NCBI GenBank assembly: GCA_963978545.1
Contig: OZ021721.1
Coordinates: 112,873,280-112,937,279, forward strand
Direction: 5' to 3'
DNA from: Linyphia triangularis
Lineage: Eukaryota > Arthropoda > Arachnida > Araneae > Linyphiidae
Length of the DNA stretch: 64,000 bases
Of the stretch, positions 37,401 through 52,400 are shown piece after piece. The number at the start of each line of letters is the position of its first letter. Position 1 is the stretch's first letter. Below the pieces are notes generated by a model, which was not told the origin of the DNA, made no database searches, and worked only from the letters and a program-made list of their open reading frames with translations. The translations under genes were made by a program, and so were the position numbers.

Positions 37401-40400
37401 TAATGAAGTCTGACACTAGTTGTGGACAGTTATAAATGTCCTCCCAGTCAATTGTGACTCAATTGTGATTCATAATATTAAAACACAAGTTTCCTTTCCA
37501 ACAATACCACAAATATTAACTCTTTTAACAGTAGAAAAGAAATTGTGGCTTATTTTGTAATATCAAAAATGTCAAAATCTACTTTTTTGGTTCATTTTCG
37601 TAGACATGTATTTTTAAAACTAAATGCAATTAAGATATAATATTGAAATTTTCTCTTTCTTTTCCTTATGAATATAAGAATTCAGTGAAATTTCATGAAA
37701 TTCGGATGAAGCCTAGTTATGTGTGCTGTGTTGAATTCACATGGATTGAACCACTAATTAGATTATGATCTGTGGTTTAAATTTTAGTATGTTCAAAACT
37801 AGTTTATATTATTGTAGGTTTTGTATAGAGATTGTTGCTCTCACAACCATTTTTCAAGCTTTTTCTATTTAAAAATAAATAATTGAAAATTTAATTGTAA
37901 GGGTTACTCTGCTTTCAACAATTTTTTTTTGTATATGTTTACTAAGCACACAGATAATTTAAATTTCTGAAATGTTTAGGGTTCACACACAGTCCCCTCT
38001 TGTCTTCTTCCTACTTGATAATCAGATTTTACTGTCTTATATCTAATCATCTGGGTCTCCTTTTCATTCAAAATTAAAAAGATATATATTCTGAAAGCCA
38101 GAAGTTTTCTCTACACCTTCATCATTTAAACCCAGTGTTTAAAGTATCACAATCAGTTAAAGAGTCAAAGTTGAATAGAATGAAAGACTTAGACATTCCA
38201 TTTCCAGGACTCTGATCAGATAGATGTGGAAAGATATATTCAAAAGCTATCAGAAGCAACTATTATAGAGTAAAAGCCATTGTTTAGTTTTGTCAAGATT
38301 TCTGCAATGTGTAGCCACATAATTTGTTAGACTCAATTAACAACTCTACGATTCTGTTATGTGTGCAAGCAACTACCTTAGCATTACTAAAAATAAAGAC
38401 TAAAAACACTCACTAAGGGGAAAAAAAACTAATAATTTGTGTGTTTTTTTTTTTTTTTTTTTTTTTAATGAGCGTTTCAGATCTTTGAACTTGACACACA
38501 CACGCACTAAAGTTTAAGTAGTTCTACAAACTATGACAACTTTAAGTTATAGTTCTGATAATGATTGAAATAATGTTTCCATGTGATATTTCTTGGTAAA
38601 CAAACTAAGCAAAATATGGTTGAAAGTAACCCTTTGATTAAATAAATTTACTGTAGAATAATAAGTAATTTTTTTTAAATATGTTGTCTGAAGATCTAGA
38701 TTAGCATATCTTGAACAAGCAACAATTATTAAGTAAGAGGAAAAACGTTGCTTCACATGATCTTTCTAGGAACTAAATGTAAAGCTAGCATCATATTATA
38801 CTTAAAGTTTTATATTGCATCTTCTAATCCAAAAATGTCATTTTGCTTTAGATGTGTCGACTCTAATATTTGCAAGGTAAAATAGGTTATTTAATTTTTG
38901 TTGATTTATCAATTTTAATATATTAATAGCTAGTGAATTTAGGCATTGCCAGGTTCATAAAAGTGTACAGATTGTCAACATCATATTTAATAGATATGAT
39001 AATATGCAATTCAAGTTTTACTGTGCATTTTATCTTAATTCACTTTGTTTTTATATTATTGAATCCTCTAACTTCATTTTACCCTTTGCTAATCAACTTG
39101 AAACTTATCACACAAGGTATAAAATTATATTTTGATATCATTATTGATAATTAATCTATTAAAAATCCAAATATAGTACATTTTATCCTCTTTGGGTTCA
39201 TCAAATAAATAAAGCTTGGAATTTTGTTTTGGAGTAACTGTTAATTTTGCTAATGTGTTAAAAGTGGGTTGTATACAGTTAAACTATTTCTACAAATCCT
39301 GTAATTATTACATTTGTTAATTGAAAGGTTAAATACACTTAATAATTTACACTTACCTATAATTTAAGGCAATTGACTTGCCAAATTAAATTTAAATTTT
39401 TTTAAAAATAGTAAACTCTTTTAATAAATAATCTTTAATGCAATGTAAAAAAATATTTCACTTGGAAACTCGTATCAACAAATTAAAAATAGCATGAGCT
39501 CCCAAGCTTTTATTTTTTGAGGGCCTATTCAACATTTATTTAAAAGTTTTGTTAAATAGGAAGAAAAAATTTATTACTTTTTTTTTTGCTAAAATCATTT
39601 TTTAAATTAGTTTTTCTGTTTATTTATATGCTATGGAATGTCTATATGTATAATTTTTAAAATTTGTATTAAAAAAAGAAGCATACTATTAATATCCATG
39701 CAAATACATTAAATAATAGGAAATATAAGAAAATACGTACATGTTGTAACATATATTGTTGTTATATATTTTTGTGTTTAAACAAAGAAATGCATTCTCA
39801 AAGTATGTAAGCATCACTTCATTTACATGAATGTTTCAACCTGTCAATAATCTGCAATATTTTCATATTTTAATTTAGAATGAAGATGTTCTCTTGGAAC
39901 AGCTCATTTAAATTGTTTTTTGTAAAAGTAATATGTAGAAAGATTTTTTGAAAATTATGTCATGAAATATATTAAAAGTATGTATGTTATGTACGGTAAT
40001 GTAAATGTAATGTCTAATGTGTAAAAGAAAAAGATCGATTCTAAATGCATTTTAGTGTAATAATGTGTAACTTAGATGGTGACCTACTTTTTATGTATGA
40101 AAATAGGTAGTTTCAGTTTAATCCATCCAGGGAAATTTTTTGTCCCAAATTTTGTTCAATTTTAAAATTCCTTGAAACTGGTTTTGTTCTTGGGTCTCAA
40201 TTAATATTCAATTGCTTAAAATTTGAGTTTAAAATTAATCCTATAAGCTATTTAAATATTTGAAAGTATTTTGCAGTAAAATTATTACTACATTAGTTTT
40301 TTTCTCTTTTTTCTAAGGAAAGTATTTCATTGAATTTTATATACTAGAGGTGCATTTTTTACTAAGAAAATTTTGCCTATTGGAATAGTAAATTTTACTT

Positions 40401-43400
40401 TGTTATTTAATATATTTCACCTTTTTTTTTCTTTTAAATTTATAAAGTTATTAGATATTGGAATAGTCTTTACATATTGAAAAAAATATTTTGTAAATTT
40501 CAGAAGAAAAAATGCTAGTAGATCAGAAGAGAAACCAATGGTTAAATAATCAACAAGAACGCCTGCAAGTTATGAAGAAAGAAAATTTACAGCAAATGCA
40601 AAATGAGGAAATTTCAAAATCATCCAGTAAATTAAATAATGATGTTTCAAGAGTAAAAAATGATATAGTTCTTGAAAAAGAAGTTGCAGATAAAGTTGGT
40701 ATGATTTATTGCAATTAAATTTCTAGATTAAAATTATGCAAATTTAAAATATATTTGTGATTTTTAAAACTACTATTTGCATTTTAATTTAAAAATTTAT
40801 TTTGCTAAGAAATTGCCAAAAAAATCAAATTAAAAAAAATAAATTATTTAGACTGAAATGTGCACTTTTAAAATATTTGAATGTGTATTGCAAGTTGGTG
40901 AAAATAAGAATCTGTAACATTCAAAGCTTGGTTTTATTGTTTTTTGTGCAAACATAATTATTTATAAAATAATGGGTCTAAATGCTCTCGCATCATCTTG
41001 TGCATAGCTGGAAAATATTATGTATTGTTTATTTACAGCATAAGTTATTGATTTTGGTAAGGAATGCCATTTTTGTCACTAAAAATCTTAAAATGCTGTT
41101 GTTATTTATACTTATTATATTACTACTTGTACATTTAATATTCATATTATGATTCTATAATAACATTTTATAAACTAAAACGTATCTTCCTATAATGCTT
41201 TGAATATAAATATCCTTTTATATAATAATAGTATAGAGGAGGATGATTGTTATATAATTATAATTTTACATCTCCAGTGAAACACATAGATGGTGCAGAG
41301 GAAGACGTTGAAACATTTTTGGTACAAGAATATGATCGAGGTACTTTTTTTTTAATCATCTATTAATTAATGTAATGTTTATTTTAAAGAAAGTAAAGCA
41401 AAACATTAGTTATGTTAGATTCTGTTTAATTTTACATGTAAAACTTCAATTTCAAAATTTAATTTTGGCTTATTCTTAGTGCTTCATATTTCATAATATA
41501 AGTAATAAAGAAAATAAAACTACTACTATTACAGATTAAGAGTGATCTCGTATGACCAAAATGATGAGTTATGTTTTCACTTAAGAATGGCTGTATTGAG
41601 AATTTTTCCCAAGCAGAATCTTCTGGATCAGGGATCTTCACAATACAAATTTGGTGTTATGACCAGGATTCAAGTTTGTAATTGAAAGATTGCGATATGA
41701 ATCAAGATTTAATGCTTTTCCCCCTGAATGATCCCACTGTTGCGTGATCGTAAAAAGTGGTTATGAATTGCCTTTGTATAAAGATACAATAAAAAAAAAA
41801 TTATAAATACAACTGCACTTAAATTACTATATATCAGTAAAATATATAAAGGTTAAGATTAGTTTTTGAACTTATAAATCAATGCAATAACACAAAAAGA
41901 AACATTACAGAATACATCTTTATAAACCAACCTCCCAACATTGGAAGGTGGCAAAAAGGTGAAACGCACTTTCTTAATACAAGGACACAAGACTTTTCAA
42001 ATGGGCGTACACTCCAAGAACCTCAGAAGACAGCTCGCTGGATGAAACACTCTTGCATCAAGCTTTGTATAAAATTGAAATACTGTATAAAATTGAAATC
42101 TTATAGTGTGACTAGTTTTACAACATTTAAACTTTTCTTACTACATGACTATATGTAAACAAATTAAACTTGTCTTCTTACAACAAGACTAGGTGCACAG
42201 AAAATCCAAAACTGATGATCAATTGTGTGTTCTGACTTATATACAGCTTAGAGGCCATCAACTTCACTTTCTCTGTGTATCACGCCACATTTTCACCAAA
42301 CGCCATGTTCTGCTCGGGAAAGTTTGCTGTGTAACCATTCTTAAGTCAAAGCATGACCCATCTTTTTTGTCGTATGAAAACTGAGATTTATGGTTTACTG
42401 TAAAAATTTAATTATTGATATTTTACTTTATTTTTGAAAACTGAATTTTATTTTTTGTCTCTTCATTAAACTGCCCTACTTATTTGAAAATTTGTTAAAA
42501 TTATTTCTTGCCATATACCTGTAGAACTAGTAGCATTTTGTAACAAATATATATCCTTAGTAACAAATTGGCACTTTAAACTTTGTAGAATTGGTCATCA
42601 ATATAATGTCCATAAATTCAAATACAATTTATTTATTAACTTTTATTCTCTCATAAAAGGAAGAATATACTAGACACTATGATCCTCCTTTATTCCATTA
42701 TCGTTTTTCTTACTTCATTATGTTTTAACAAAACAGTAATTTTTATATTAAAATCCTTAACTCTTTTCAATAAGCAATTTTAAATTACCCACTAAACACC
42801 TATTAATAAAATATCTTAGAATTGGCAGTATAATATGAAATTAGCTTCCATAACCATGTTATTTGTGGACTACTGTGTATTTAATATATTTTTTTTTCTA
42901 GAAATTGAAAAACTAAAGTCATTTCTTTCACCGGATAAGTTTTCAACTGTCAAAAACAGCATTCAGAAACATTTTGAAACGATATTACATGAAGTAAGTT
43001 TTAGTGTAATTTTATGTTCAAAAATCTTAAAAAATTGACTCATTCGAGATAAGCTTCTCCTTTTCCCCTATCACTTTAGAAATGTAAGTGGATAATAGAC
43101 AAGTTTTACATCATAGAGGTTGTTGGGGAGAGAACATAGTAATTAATACTAATAACAATATTCTATTACTGGATGTGGTTAAAATTAGGATTTAAGTGAT
43201 TAAAATGGATTTGATTGTGTGCTGTGAATTGTGAAAAGTTAGTTGATTTGCTAGCTGATTTGGGGCTTATTAGTAAAAAACCAAACTTTTTGTGTGTATT
43301 ATTTTGCTACCTTTGGATGCATTCAATCTAATTCAATTTGAAACATTTTAAATTTGTATTGTTACTTTTACAGAATTCTAATTGCATATTTTAAAAAGTA

Positions 43401-46400
43401 TTCTTTATTTTTATACCCGTGACCTTTGCAAGTTATTAGTATATTAATTTTTTTACAGGCACATATAGATCGAAATCCAGAATTAAAAGAAGATGCCAAG
43501 GAAGCATCTTTTCAAAAACTTACATCTACATTAAACATGCTCTTGAAAAAGTTGGACCAAGCAGAAAAAGATGCTCTTGAAGCTTCAGATGATCTGAGTA
43601 AAGAACGGACAATTCTTTCTGAACCTATTTCGGATGATGGTAAATATTGCTGATTTACATTTTTCAGATCTATCTTAAATGGTCTCTGTTAGGCTGAGGC
43701 AGGATTATAAAAGGATGTTAAGAATCTGCCATCCCTGCAACCAAATATTAAGAGCTATACAATACAATATGAATACAGTAAGAGCCATGTGGTTGAATAG
43801 GAGTATGATATAATTTGGCTGGGCACATTTCCGATTTTCCAACTTGTTGGGGCTTCCAACCAAGGCCTGGTTTCTGCGCAAGTCAACAAAGCCCAGGCTT
43901 GGGGCTCCGAAAATTGGGGGGCCCTAAGTTGTTGTAATTGAATTGAACCTTGCATCTTTTTTTTAATATTTTCAATTAAGGTTTGAACTCAAATGAATTA
44001 TAACTTTAAATTGGATTTAGAGCAACAGTCGTTAATCAATTAAGTCTTTAAAAAACATGAGTGAAATATTTAAGTGAGTTACATTTTGGTTGATTTTTTG
44101 TTGTTGTGAGATTTTAACACTGTCAATGGGGTTTCAGTACAATAGACTTCAGTCGCGGTGCTGGTACTCAATAGAGTCACCCCCATGCGCAAGTCATAAG
44201 TCATAACACTGTCAATAAATATTGAAGCGCTTCCTCCACAATTTTTTTATAGGACTTCGAAAACATGATGTGCTTTTGGCCATAAAGTGATGCAAGTCAG
44301 GCTTTGCTTCCAATTTCATGTGAACTTTTTTTTTACCACCCTAGTGGTTATTTGTTTTGTTTTTAAAATGAATGTAAAATTTCTATTAGAAGTATATTGA
44401 TTTTAGGTATAGTGCTCTTACTGTTAGAATTTTACGTTAAAAAGAATTCTGGATAGAGTGTAATTAATACCCATTGTGTTGATTTTAAATTTTATTAATC
44501 TTCTCAAAATAAGAGGTTTTCCTCAATGAAAAGTGGACTGTTTTAACAACTGGTGGGATAACTTAATTGAATTTCAATAAATAACCAATAAAAATATTTT
44601 TTTTTCATGGTTGAGTAGAAAAATGCACACTAGGTTTCAAAACAACCTCAAACATATTTTTTTACATAACATTTTAATACATATTTCTGATTGGGAAGAC
44701 TGATTTGCAAGCAGTTCAGTTTGTTTTAACCAAAGTTTTATTATATTCTCATTTGGATAAAAAAAAACACAATGAAATACTGAAATAAATTCTCTATCTA
44801 CTCTTTTTTGGAGGATGAGATGGTGATGTGATAGCTATGTTCTATAAATTTTTATGAACACTATTTCATCAAAACTTTGTTACTAAAATTTTTATTAGCA
44901 ATTGTATTATAAATCAAAATATTTCTTTATTACTTTCTTACATATGAACTTCCATTAATTACTGAAAAGTGTGATTTTCTGTGTTTTCTCTCAATCAAAG
45001 TGCAAATGCATAATAACTCCGTTAAAAGATCTCCCCATAGGCATTCCTTCCTCTTTAAAATTATTGATAAATAACAATGGCTTTTTAAAGGTTTTTCTCA
45101 TTCCTAAGTAACAACTCCAAACTTGTGATTTCCCAAAAAACCTAACTCGAAACTCCTTCTGACAACTTTCAGCCCCATCAGTATTTTAATCAACCTCCTT
45201 CACAAATCCCTTCTTACCAATCTATTTCACACATTTCAAGGAAGATTTTGACTGCTCATTTATAGAATTTCAACAGTATTTTTGTACTTTTAAACTAACC
45301 CAAACTTGCACTTCACCTCCAAAGAGAAACAAAAAGAAAAAGTTTTCTCTCCTCTTCAAACAACTGCTTTTCATACCATTTCTTGGGAACTTTATTGGAA
45401 ATATCCCCACAACTGCTAGCTTAGCATTTACTACACATTCAAGGGTAAAAATCGTAAAATAACAATTTCCAAACAAGACTTTTCTGTACATACCTAAAGA
45501 GATATTATCAAACCAGAGATAAATCAGCCGACCTAGCTCGGTACTCCATCTCACAAAACAACACAGCTACATTATTAATCACAAAGTTGGACCAGAGTAA
45601 GGGCAGCTTATTGCAGCTCGATTCAGGATTGACTAGTGGTTGATTACATACAGATAACAAAAAAACGTCCTTGAAACTAGCAAAATCTTTAAGAAACTCA
45701 TAAGAGGGACTTGGAAAGTACCTAACTAGAGGGAGGCTCTTCATACAGACAACACAGTTACACCTTTACTAAATCAGTCTGAATGTCAGCATGACTGACA
45801 CAGATATCTTAGAGAGCCATTCAAATCCAGATTCAGCCCAAATTCCACTATCAGGTGATAACAAATCCTCCTACTTGATTATTTATGAGTGTATTACCCT
45901 GCTAGCCAACAAAATCAACAAGGTTAAGGAGCAACCTGTGACCCACGGTTGGAAATCAAAGGTTTATAAGCTCTTGGAATGTATCAAATTGTCTGCTCAC
46001 AAGCAAGAATTACACTCTACTAAAGTTGAGGCTCAATTATTGGAAAGCCAAAAGAACTTTGAAACCTTAGCCAAATCCATTGACAAAATACCACAAACTC
46101 TACCTTCAGTCCAACCACTTCTGATACCCAATTCAAACTCTTACAGCACGGTCCTGAAAAGGAAACCTTCAATAAAGACACAAGAGCCAACTACTAAAAC
46201 CACTGGAAAGGTCCCAAACAGCAGAAGACATAAAAAGAACCCTGCAACAAAACTTAAAACAACACAGTACAGGGGTAAAAAATATCAAGGTCAACCAGAA
46301 TCAGGAGGTTATCCTGATATTTAGATCAATTGAACAAGCCACCCATCTATCTGAACAAATAAACACAAATCCAAACACCAACAAAAATATTTTGGCATAC

Positions 46401-49400
46401 ATAAAGGAAGAACCTAAACTAGACTTAATAATCTATAGTGTACCTGCAGAGGTGACAGACAACACACTATTAGAAACACTAAAAGAGGCTCAGCCCTCCA
46501 TAACAATAGACAACACTAGACACAAACACAAATTCCCAGCTATAGATAGTTCGATATTTAATCATACTATTCAACTGACTAGGGCAGAGGCCATTAAACT
46601 TCTAGCCAAAAAGAGAATTCTGTAGAGTTTGAATCCTGTTCAATCAGATAGTTCTATACTGTGACAAGGTGCTTCAAGTGCCAAGCAATAGGATATACCT
46701 TCAAATTTTGCACGTGTTTCTCAACCTGCAGATTCTGCGCAAGGAAGCACACCCCAGATACCCCTTGCAAAATTAAACAGATCTGCTGCATAAACTGCAA
46801 AACACACATTCTAAAGCTTAACACCACTATTGAAACTGACCACCCAGCAAGTAAGTCAAAATGTCCTCTGCTAGCAGACTCACTAAACCATTTGAAAGAA
46901 GGAAAACCACTAAGGGAATGGCTGAAAAAAAAAGGTGGCAGACCCAACCCTGGCCCAAACCACTTAACAGCCCCACCGATCAGATCTAACACTTTCATCT
47001 CCAACAATTGCACCCCATGTCACAGACAGGCTTATATATTACATTCCATCATGCTCAGACCACAAATATATAATGTTTAATATTGAAACAGACTACAACA
47101 TCATTATTAACACCAGTTATAACACAAACTGCAGAGGCAAATTATTTAAAAACAACATTAAGACAGAACTGGTTAATATTATACAAGACATTAAATGCTG
47201 CAAAACAACACAAGACCTGGATAACATAACAGATATTCTAATAGGAAAAATCCAAAACGCATGTGAACAAACATTTAAACTGAAAAATTGAATTAAAAAA
47301 AAAACCAGTCTGGTGGAATAAGGATATTAGTACCCAAAAACAGAAAACCAGGGCGACCAGGAGAAGGTTAAAATCTGAGCTAGACACAATATAAAGACAA
47401 ATTTGGGTAGCTAAATATAAGAAGGCATCCTCAGTACTCAAAAAACTAATCTTAGAGGCCAAACACAAGAGCTGGGGGGGAGTTCTGCACTAGAAACAAA
47501 CAACAATAGGGCATACTGCATAAGATAATAACAAACAAAGTTTACACACCAATTAAATTAACCACACTTAGTACAACTACTGACCCACAAAACACAACTA
47601 CAATCTTGGAAGGGATCGCAGAACAGTTATTCCCCAGTGATGATCCAGGGGAGGACTCTTCACAATAGGCTACAATTAGAAACGCGATTTTCCATCCAAT
47701 ATCTCCAGATGACCCCCCCTTCAGCAAAAGGGAAATTGATTATATTATCTATTACTTAAACAGAAGCATAGCACCTGGACCAGACTCAATAGACAATCAA
47801 ATTAGTAAAAACATAAACTTAGCTCTCCCCACCCTTTTCTGCACTCTATTTAATAAATGCTTAAGCCTCCACCACTTTCCAAAGGCATTTAAGACTGGCC
47901 AGGTGTCCCTATTTAATAAACCGGGTAAAGACCCAAAAAACCCGGCAAACTCCTCCCGGGCATAGGAAAAGTCATGAAAAAACTGCTTATAAACAGGTTA
48001 AGACATAGAAACCTCCACAACAACATAAATAATAATAACCAATATGGTTTTAGAAACAACACATCCACAGAACATGCTATTAATGATGTAATTCAACAAA
48101 TCAAATCTTTAAAAACACAAGTATGCAGTCCTAATTACACTTGATCTGAAAAGAGCGTTTGACTCCCTGTGGTGGCCCCACATCACACAATCCCTATTTA
48201 ATTCTAATTGTCCAAGTAATATTTTCCACACTTTAAGTAACAATTTAAACAACAGAAGTATGATGGAGGTGTTGAGGAGAGAGTTGTTCAGAGAGGCTGC
48301 CTACATGCCCACAGGGCAGCTGTGGTGGCCCTGAATTTTGGAACCTATCTTTTAACAAAATCCTTGACTACCCCTGGCCCGATCATTCAATGATCAGAGC
48401 CTTTGCCGACGACGTTAGCATAGTTACTACTGGCAACACAATAATGGACATTCAAAATAACACAAAACAAACTCTAGAAATCTTGAAGGACCTCTGCATA
48501 CAAATTAAATGAAACATTGCACATGATAAATCTCAGACCATTCCGTTTCTTAAGACAATCCCAGTAGTTAGAAAACCAACAATTCACTACAACGGGAACA
48601 GAATCAAAATAGTGGATCAACTAAAATACCTCAGAGTTTACATAGATAAGAAACTTTCATGGCTCCCACACATCAAATACCTTAAAATCAAAACAGACAT
48701 TTCAAACAATATCAAGAAAATGACTGGTACAAGGTGGGGGCTTTTCTCGGCCTTCCAAAAAACCTTTTACCAAACAGTAATTGAGCCAGTGGTGACACAT
48801 GCAGCGGCGGCATGGGCATTTCCGATGAATTACAGGAAAACAAGAAACCTACAATCACTGCAAAGAGCATTCACAGTTTCAATTGCTAGAGTCTACAGAT
48901 CTGCGGCAACCTCAGCAGCTACAGCCTTAGCAGGCATCCTGCCACTCCACCTGAATGTTGAGACGGAGGATCTAAGCCATAATAGGTAGACCAACAAGCT
49001 GTTGTGGAGGGTCAACCAATAAACCCAACTGTTTACGATGTCAAAATCAACCCCCTAACCAAGCATCCATCCACAGTGGTAAAAGGGGTCAACACCATTC
49101 TGAGGCCCACTACACCACTTATAAGTGATCACATAATTTATACTGATGGCTCAAAGATGGAGGGTAAGGTGGGTGCTGCCTATATATCTTATGTCATGGG
49201 AGTAGAGGCAACTACATGGCAAGGATTTATGCATAACAACAATAGTGTATTCCAGGCAGAATTAACAGAATTCCACAATTCCTTCCCTATCATTCCATCA
49301 TCCCGCCAGTCAAAGACACTTGCAGATCTTCGGAAAACCAACACTAAAGGCAATAACTAACAAATAACTATCTACATCCTCCCCATATTGCAGTATATTC

Positions 49401-52400
49401 CACACTCTTCAATTAATGTATAGACCCAACAGACTACAGTTAAAAGACTTAACAGACCGGAGGTCAAACTGCAAGTTCACTCTCCTCTAACTCAGAAAAC
49501 ATATACAACTCATTTTCACAATGCGCCAAGACTTCTACCTCCCTCCACAACACGACACAGCTAATTAAATGCTACCAATTTTAACTCCACAGCTCAAAAC
49601 AAGCTTCAACACTCTGTAACAAATCCAAAATATGTGAAGGTCCACACTTATCAGACCAGGGTGGGTGGGGAAAAGTGTTTCAATGTTGCAAACTTAGATA
49701 GATAGCAGTCAGTGGCCAGTAACCTGTTAACCATCGGGATAGATCAAGGGCCACAGACTGCAGTTACCTGTCTGATTCAATTATGGGCCTCCTTGCTTTT
49801 GACAGCAAAATACAACTAATTATCTTAGTGGCCAATAATATGAAGTTAAAAATTAATTTCTTTACAATTGTGAAATTTCATATTAAATGCTCACTTAAGA
49901 GCAATAATTTTTTATATTGAATGTTGAAGTTTAAAGAACAATATAGTGTAATTTTTATTGATAAAATCAATTTTCCTTCTGGCTCTCTTACAGATTCTGA
50001 TGAAATAATTATGGAGAGTAATGATATTTCTAAAATTGAAATAAAAGATAGAGATGATGACTTGGTAAATGAAGGTATGCCATTTGTTTCATTTGAAAAT
50101 AAAACCTAAATCAAAATACAAACTTATAAATATATGTTTCATAGATGAAGCATAAAATTTGAAGGCTATACTGATGTTCATAATAATTTAAAGTTTTGAA
50201 ATATTTATTGCCAGAAAATAATTAGAAAAGAAAAAATAATGGCAAAAAAATATGTACTCTTGATATGACAGCTGAAATTTTTCTGTTTGTCTTTCAGTCA
50301 ATTGAATTGAGTAGTTTTACAGTTCTCATTCAATATGTACTTCTGTTCTCACTAATTTTAAATTGTTGTTTTTGTAAAATATTATTTTGTCACAGGTATA
50401 ACACTTTACCTAAAAAATTATGGTAAAGTACCACCAATAGTTATTTTTGTTCATTTCGATAGCATATTTTTGTGTCTTTTGATTCTTATGTCAAATATAA
50501 AATATTTATAAATGTTATATTCTTTAACCTTATGTTTGGAAAATGTTATCGTATGTAAACAGTGTCAGTTATTTATAGTGCTTGGTTAGGATGTAGTATC
50601 ATGATATAAAAGGCATAAATCCAAATGTTCTAAAATGAATTCAATGCTCTCAGATGCTTTAAAAAAAAAAAGAAAAGCTCTTTATGTTTATAAAAGGCTC
50701 TAAATCCTATATTTAAAAGAAATATAATCCAAATATACATTTTAAAAAACAAATCAGATAGTGTAAAAATATGCATTTAAAACTTGAATTTGGGATCTTT
50801 GAAATTTAAAGGTAGCATTCTATAAACTTCTGGAAAATAAATTTAGAGATTTTGTACAATTGTTTTCCTTTTTTTGTAATGGGATTTAGCTAGTTATACT
50901 ATGTTCTTTGGCTAAATTTCAAAGGTTTTCAATAAACTATATTGTGTAAATTTTTTTCGTAACATATTGCTTTGTCGTTAGAGGAACCCCAGCCTCGAGC
51001 CAAACGATAAAAAAAGACCAAACAGCTTTGGCGCATAACGCGTTGAATGAATGTTTATAAGCATTTCATTCTAAACATAAATATCTTCTACTGCGATAAA
51101 AAACAATGAACCTAATATATTTTCACAGCTGTATCAAGTAAATTTCAAACTGTTAGTAGTGCGCTTCCTATTGCTATACCGCTATATCAGCACTTCTAAG
51201 CAGCTTGTGTGGCCTGACGGAGATTTCCTCAAGAATTCGTGTGACACTCAATGTGTTAAATGAGTTATTAGTTATTCCATTCCCTTTAAAAGAGTTTTGT
51301 TTATCAGTATCGGCAAGCCTATAAAATTAAAAAAAAATTTGATGCTTTACTTTTTTTACAGGAATTTAGAATTATAAGTATTTACAATTGGCTAAATTGG
51401 CAAGTTTTGACGTATCTGTTGTATTTATTGTTCATGAATATTTAATGTTTACTTATTTAAATTAAGGACCAGCAAGGATAATTGACGAGGATCACAAACA
51501 TGCATCTATGCTAGATGATGATGAGCTTCATGTACGTATCAGAAGACTGGACCGAAAATCAAGAGATGCAAATGGAAAATTGTATGAAATGGACTTGACT
51601 CAAAAAAAGAAGTTAGAACAAGCTGTAAAAGAAAAATTAGAAAAATCAGGCCTAGACACTGGAGGTATGATGTTTCAAATGGCATTTCTGCTTTATGCTA
51701 AAATATGTGCATGTACATGTTTTGTGTTAAAATAATAGTATAAAATAGTTGTTTAATCCCTTGGAAAAATTATTTAATAATTAATAAAGTCTATGTGGCA
51801 TAACGACCTCTCTTTCAACCCTCGTTTTTTTAACCTTTTAACCATTTTAACCATCGTTTTTTAACCTTTAAGTTAAAAACAATGCAAAATAAACAAAGTT
51901 AAATTAAATGCACTTAAAATGCTTCATGGCAGTGAAACAATTAAAAATCGTTCATGTGTTCTGTAACATATATGACAAGCAGCCATTCTATCTAAAGGGT
52001 GGACAATGTTCACTCATGAAACACCTCAAACACATTAGATAACCACCAAAATAAACACCAAAAAGACATCGCTGACACAAAACAGTTAATCATTTTTAGA
52101 CTCACCTGAGCGATTCACCTTTATGCACCAATCAACTCGTTCACTTAATATTCCTGTAAACAAAATCACAGATCCCCCAAAATTCATACTAATACCTCAA
52201 ACTACTAAATAAAATGTCCCTCCAAATGTCATTTAAAATAATAATTAAAATTTATTAAAAGGCAATTCTCGGTTAATTGAAAATAATGTGAGAGGGTAAC
52301 ATTTTCATAGTGCAATATGGTTCAATTCCGGAGTAAAAAACATAATCTACAATTAATATGATGTGAATTAACATGTATCTTTGGGTTTAATTAAACAGAT

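Larger units (their letters stand above)
45100..49820 (+). mobile_element. I/Jockey-type LINE, broken, with endonuclease largely deleted
   Basis: About 4.7 kb of base composition unlike the flanks (less T, more A and C on the plus strand). Order: 5' untranslated part, gag-like ORF1 with zinc knuckles, the last part of an endonuclease, reverse transcriptase, RNase H, and 3' tail. Stops and frame changes occur throughout. The 5' and 3' limits are estimates and no target duplication was identified. It lies in OS-9 intron 10 in the same orientation as the gene. Confidence 0.85.

Noticed and set aside
45270..45744. Two minus-strand frames of 78-94 codons
   Set aside because: They fall in the LINE 5' untranslated part and show no family features.
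46654..47013. 119-codon minus-strand frame
   Set aside because: Antisense of the LINE ORF1 zinc-knuckle region.
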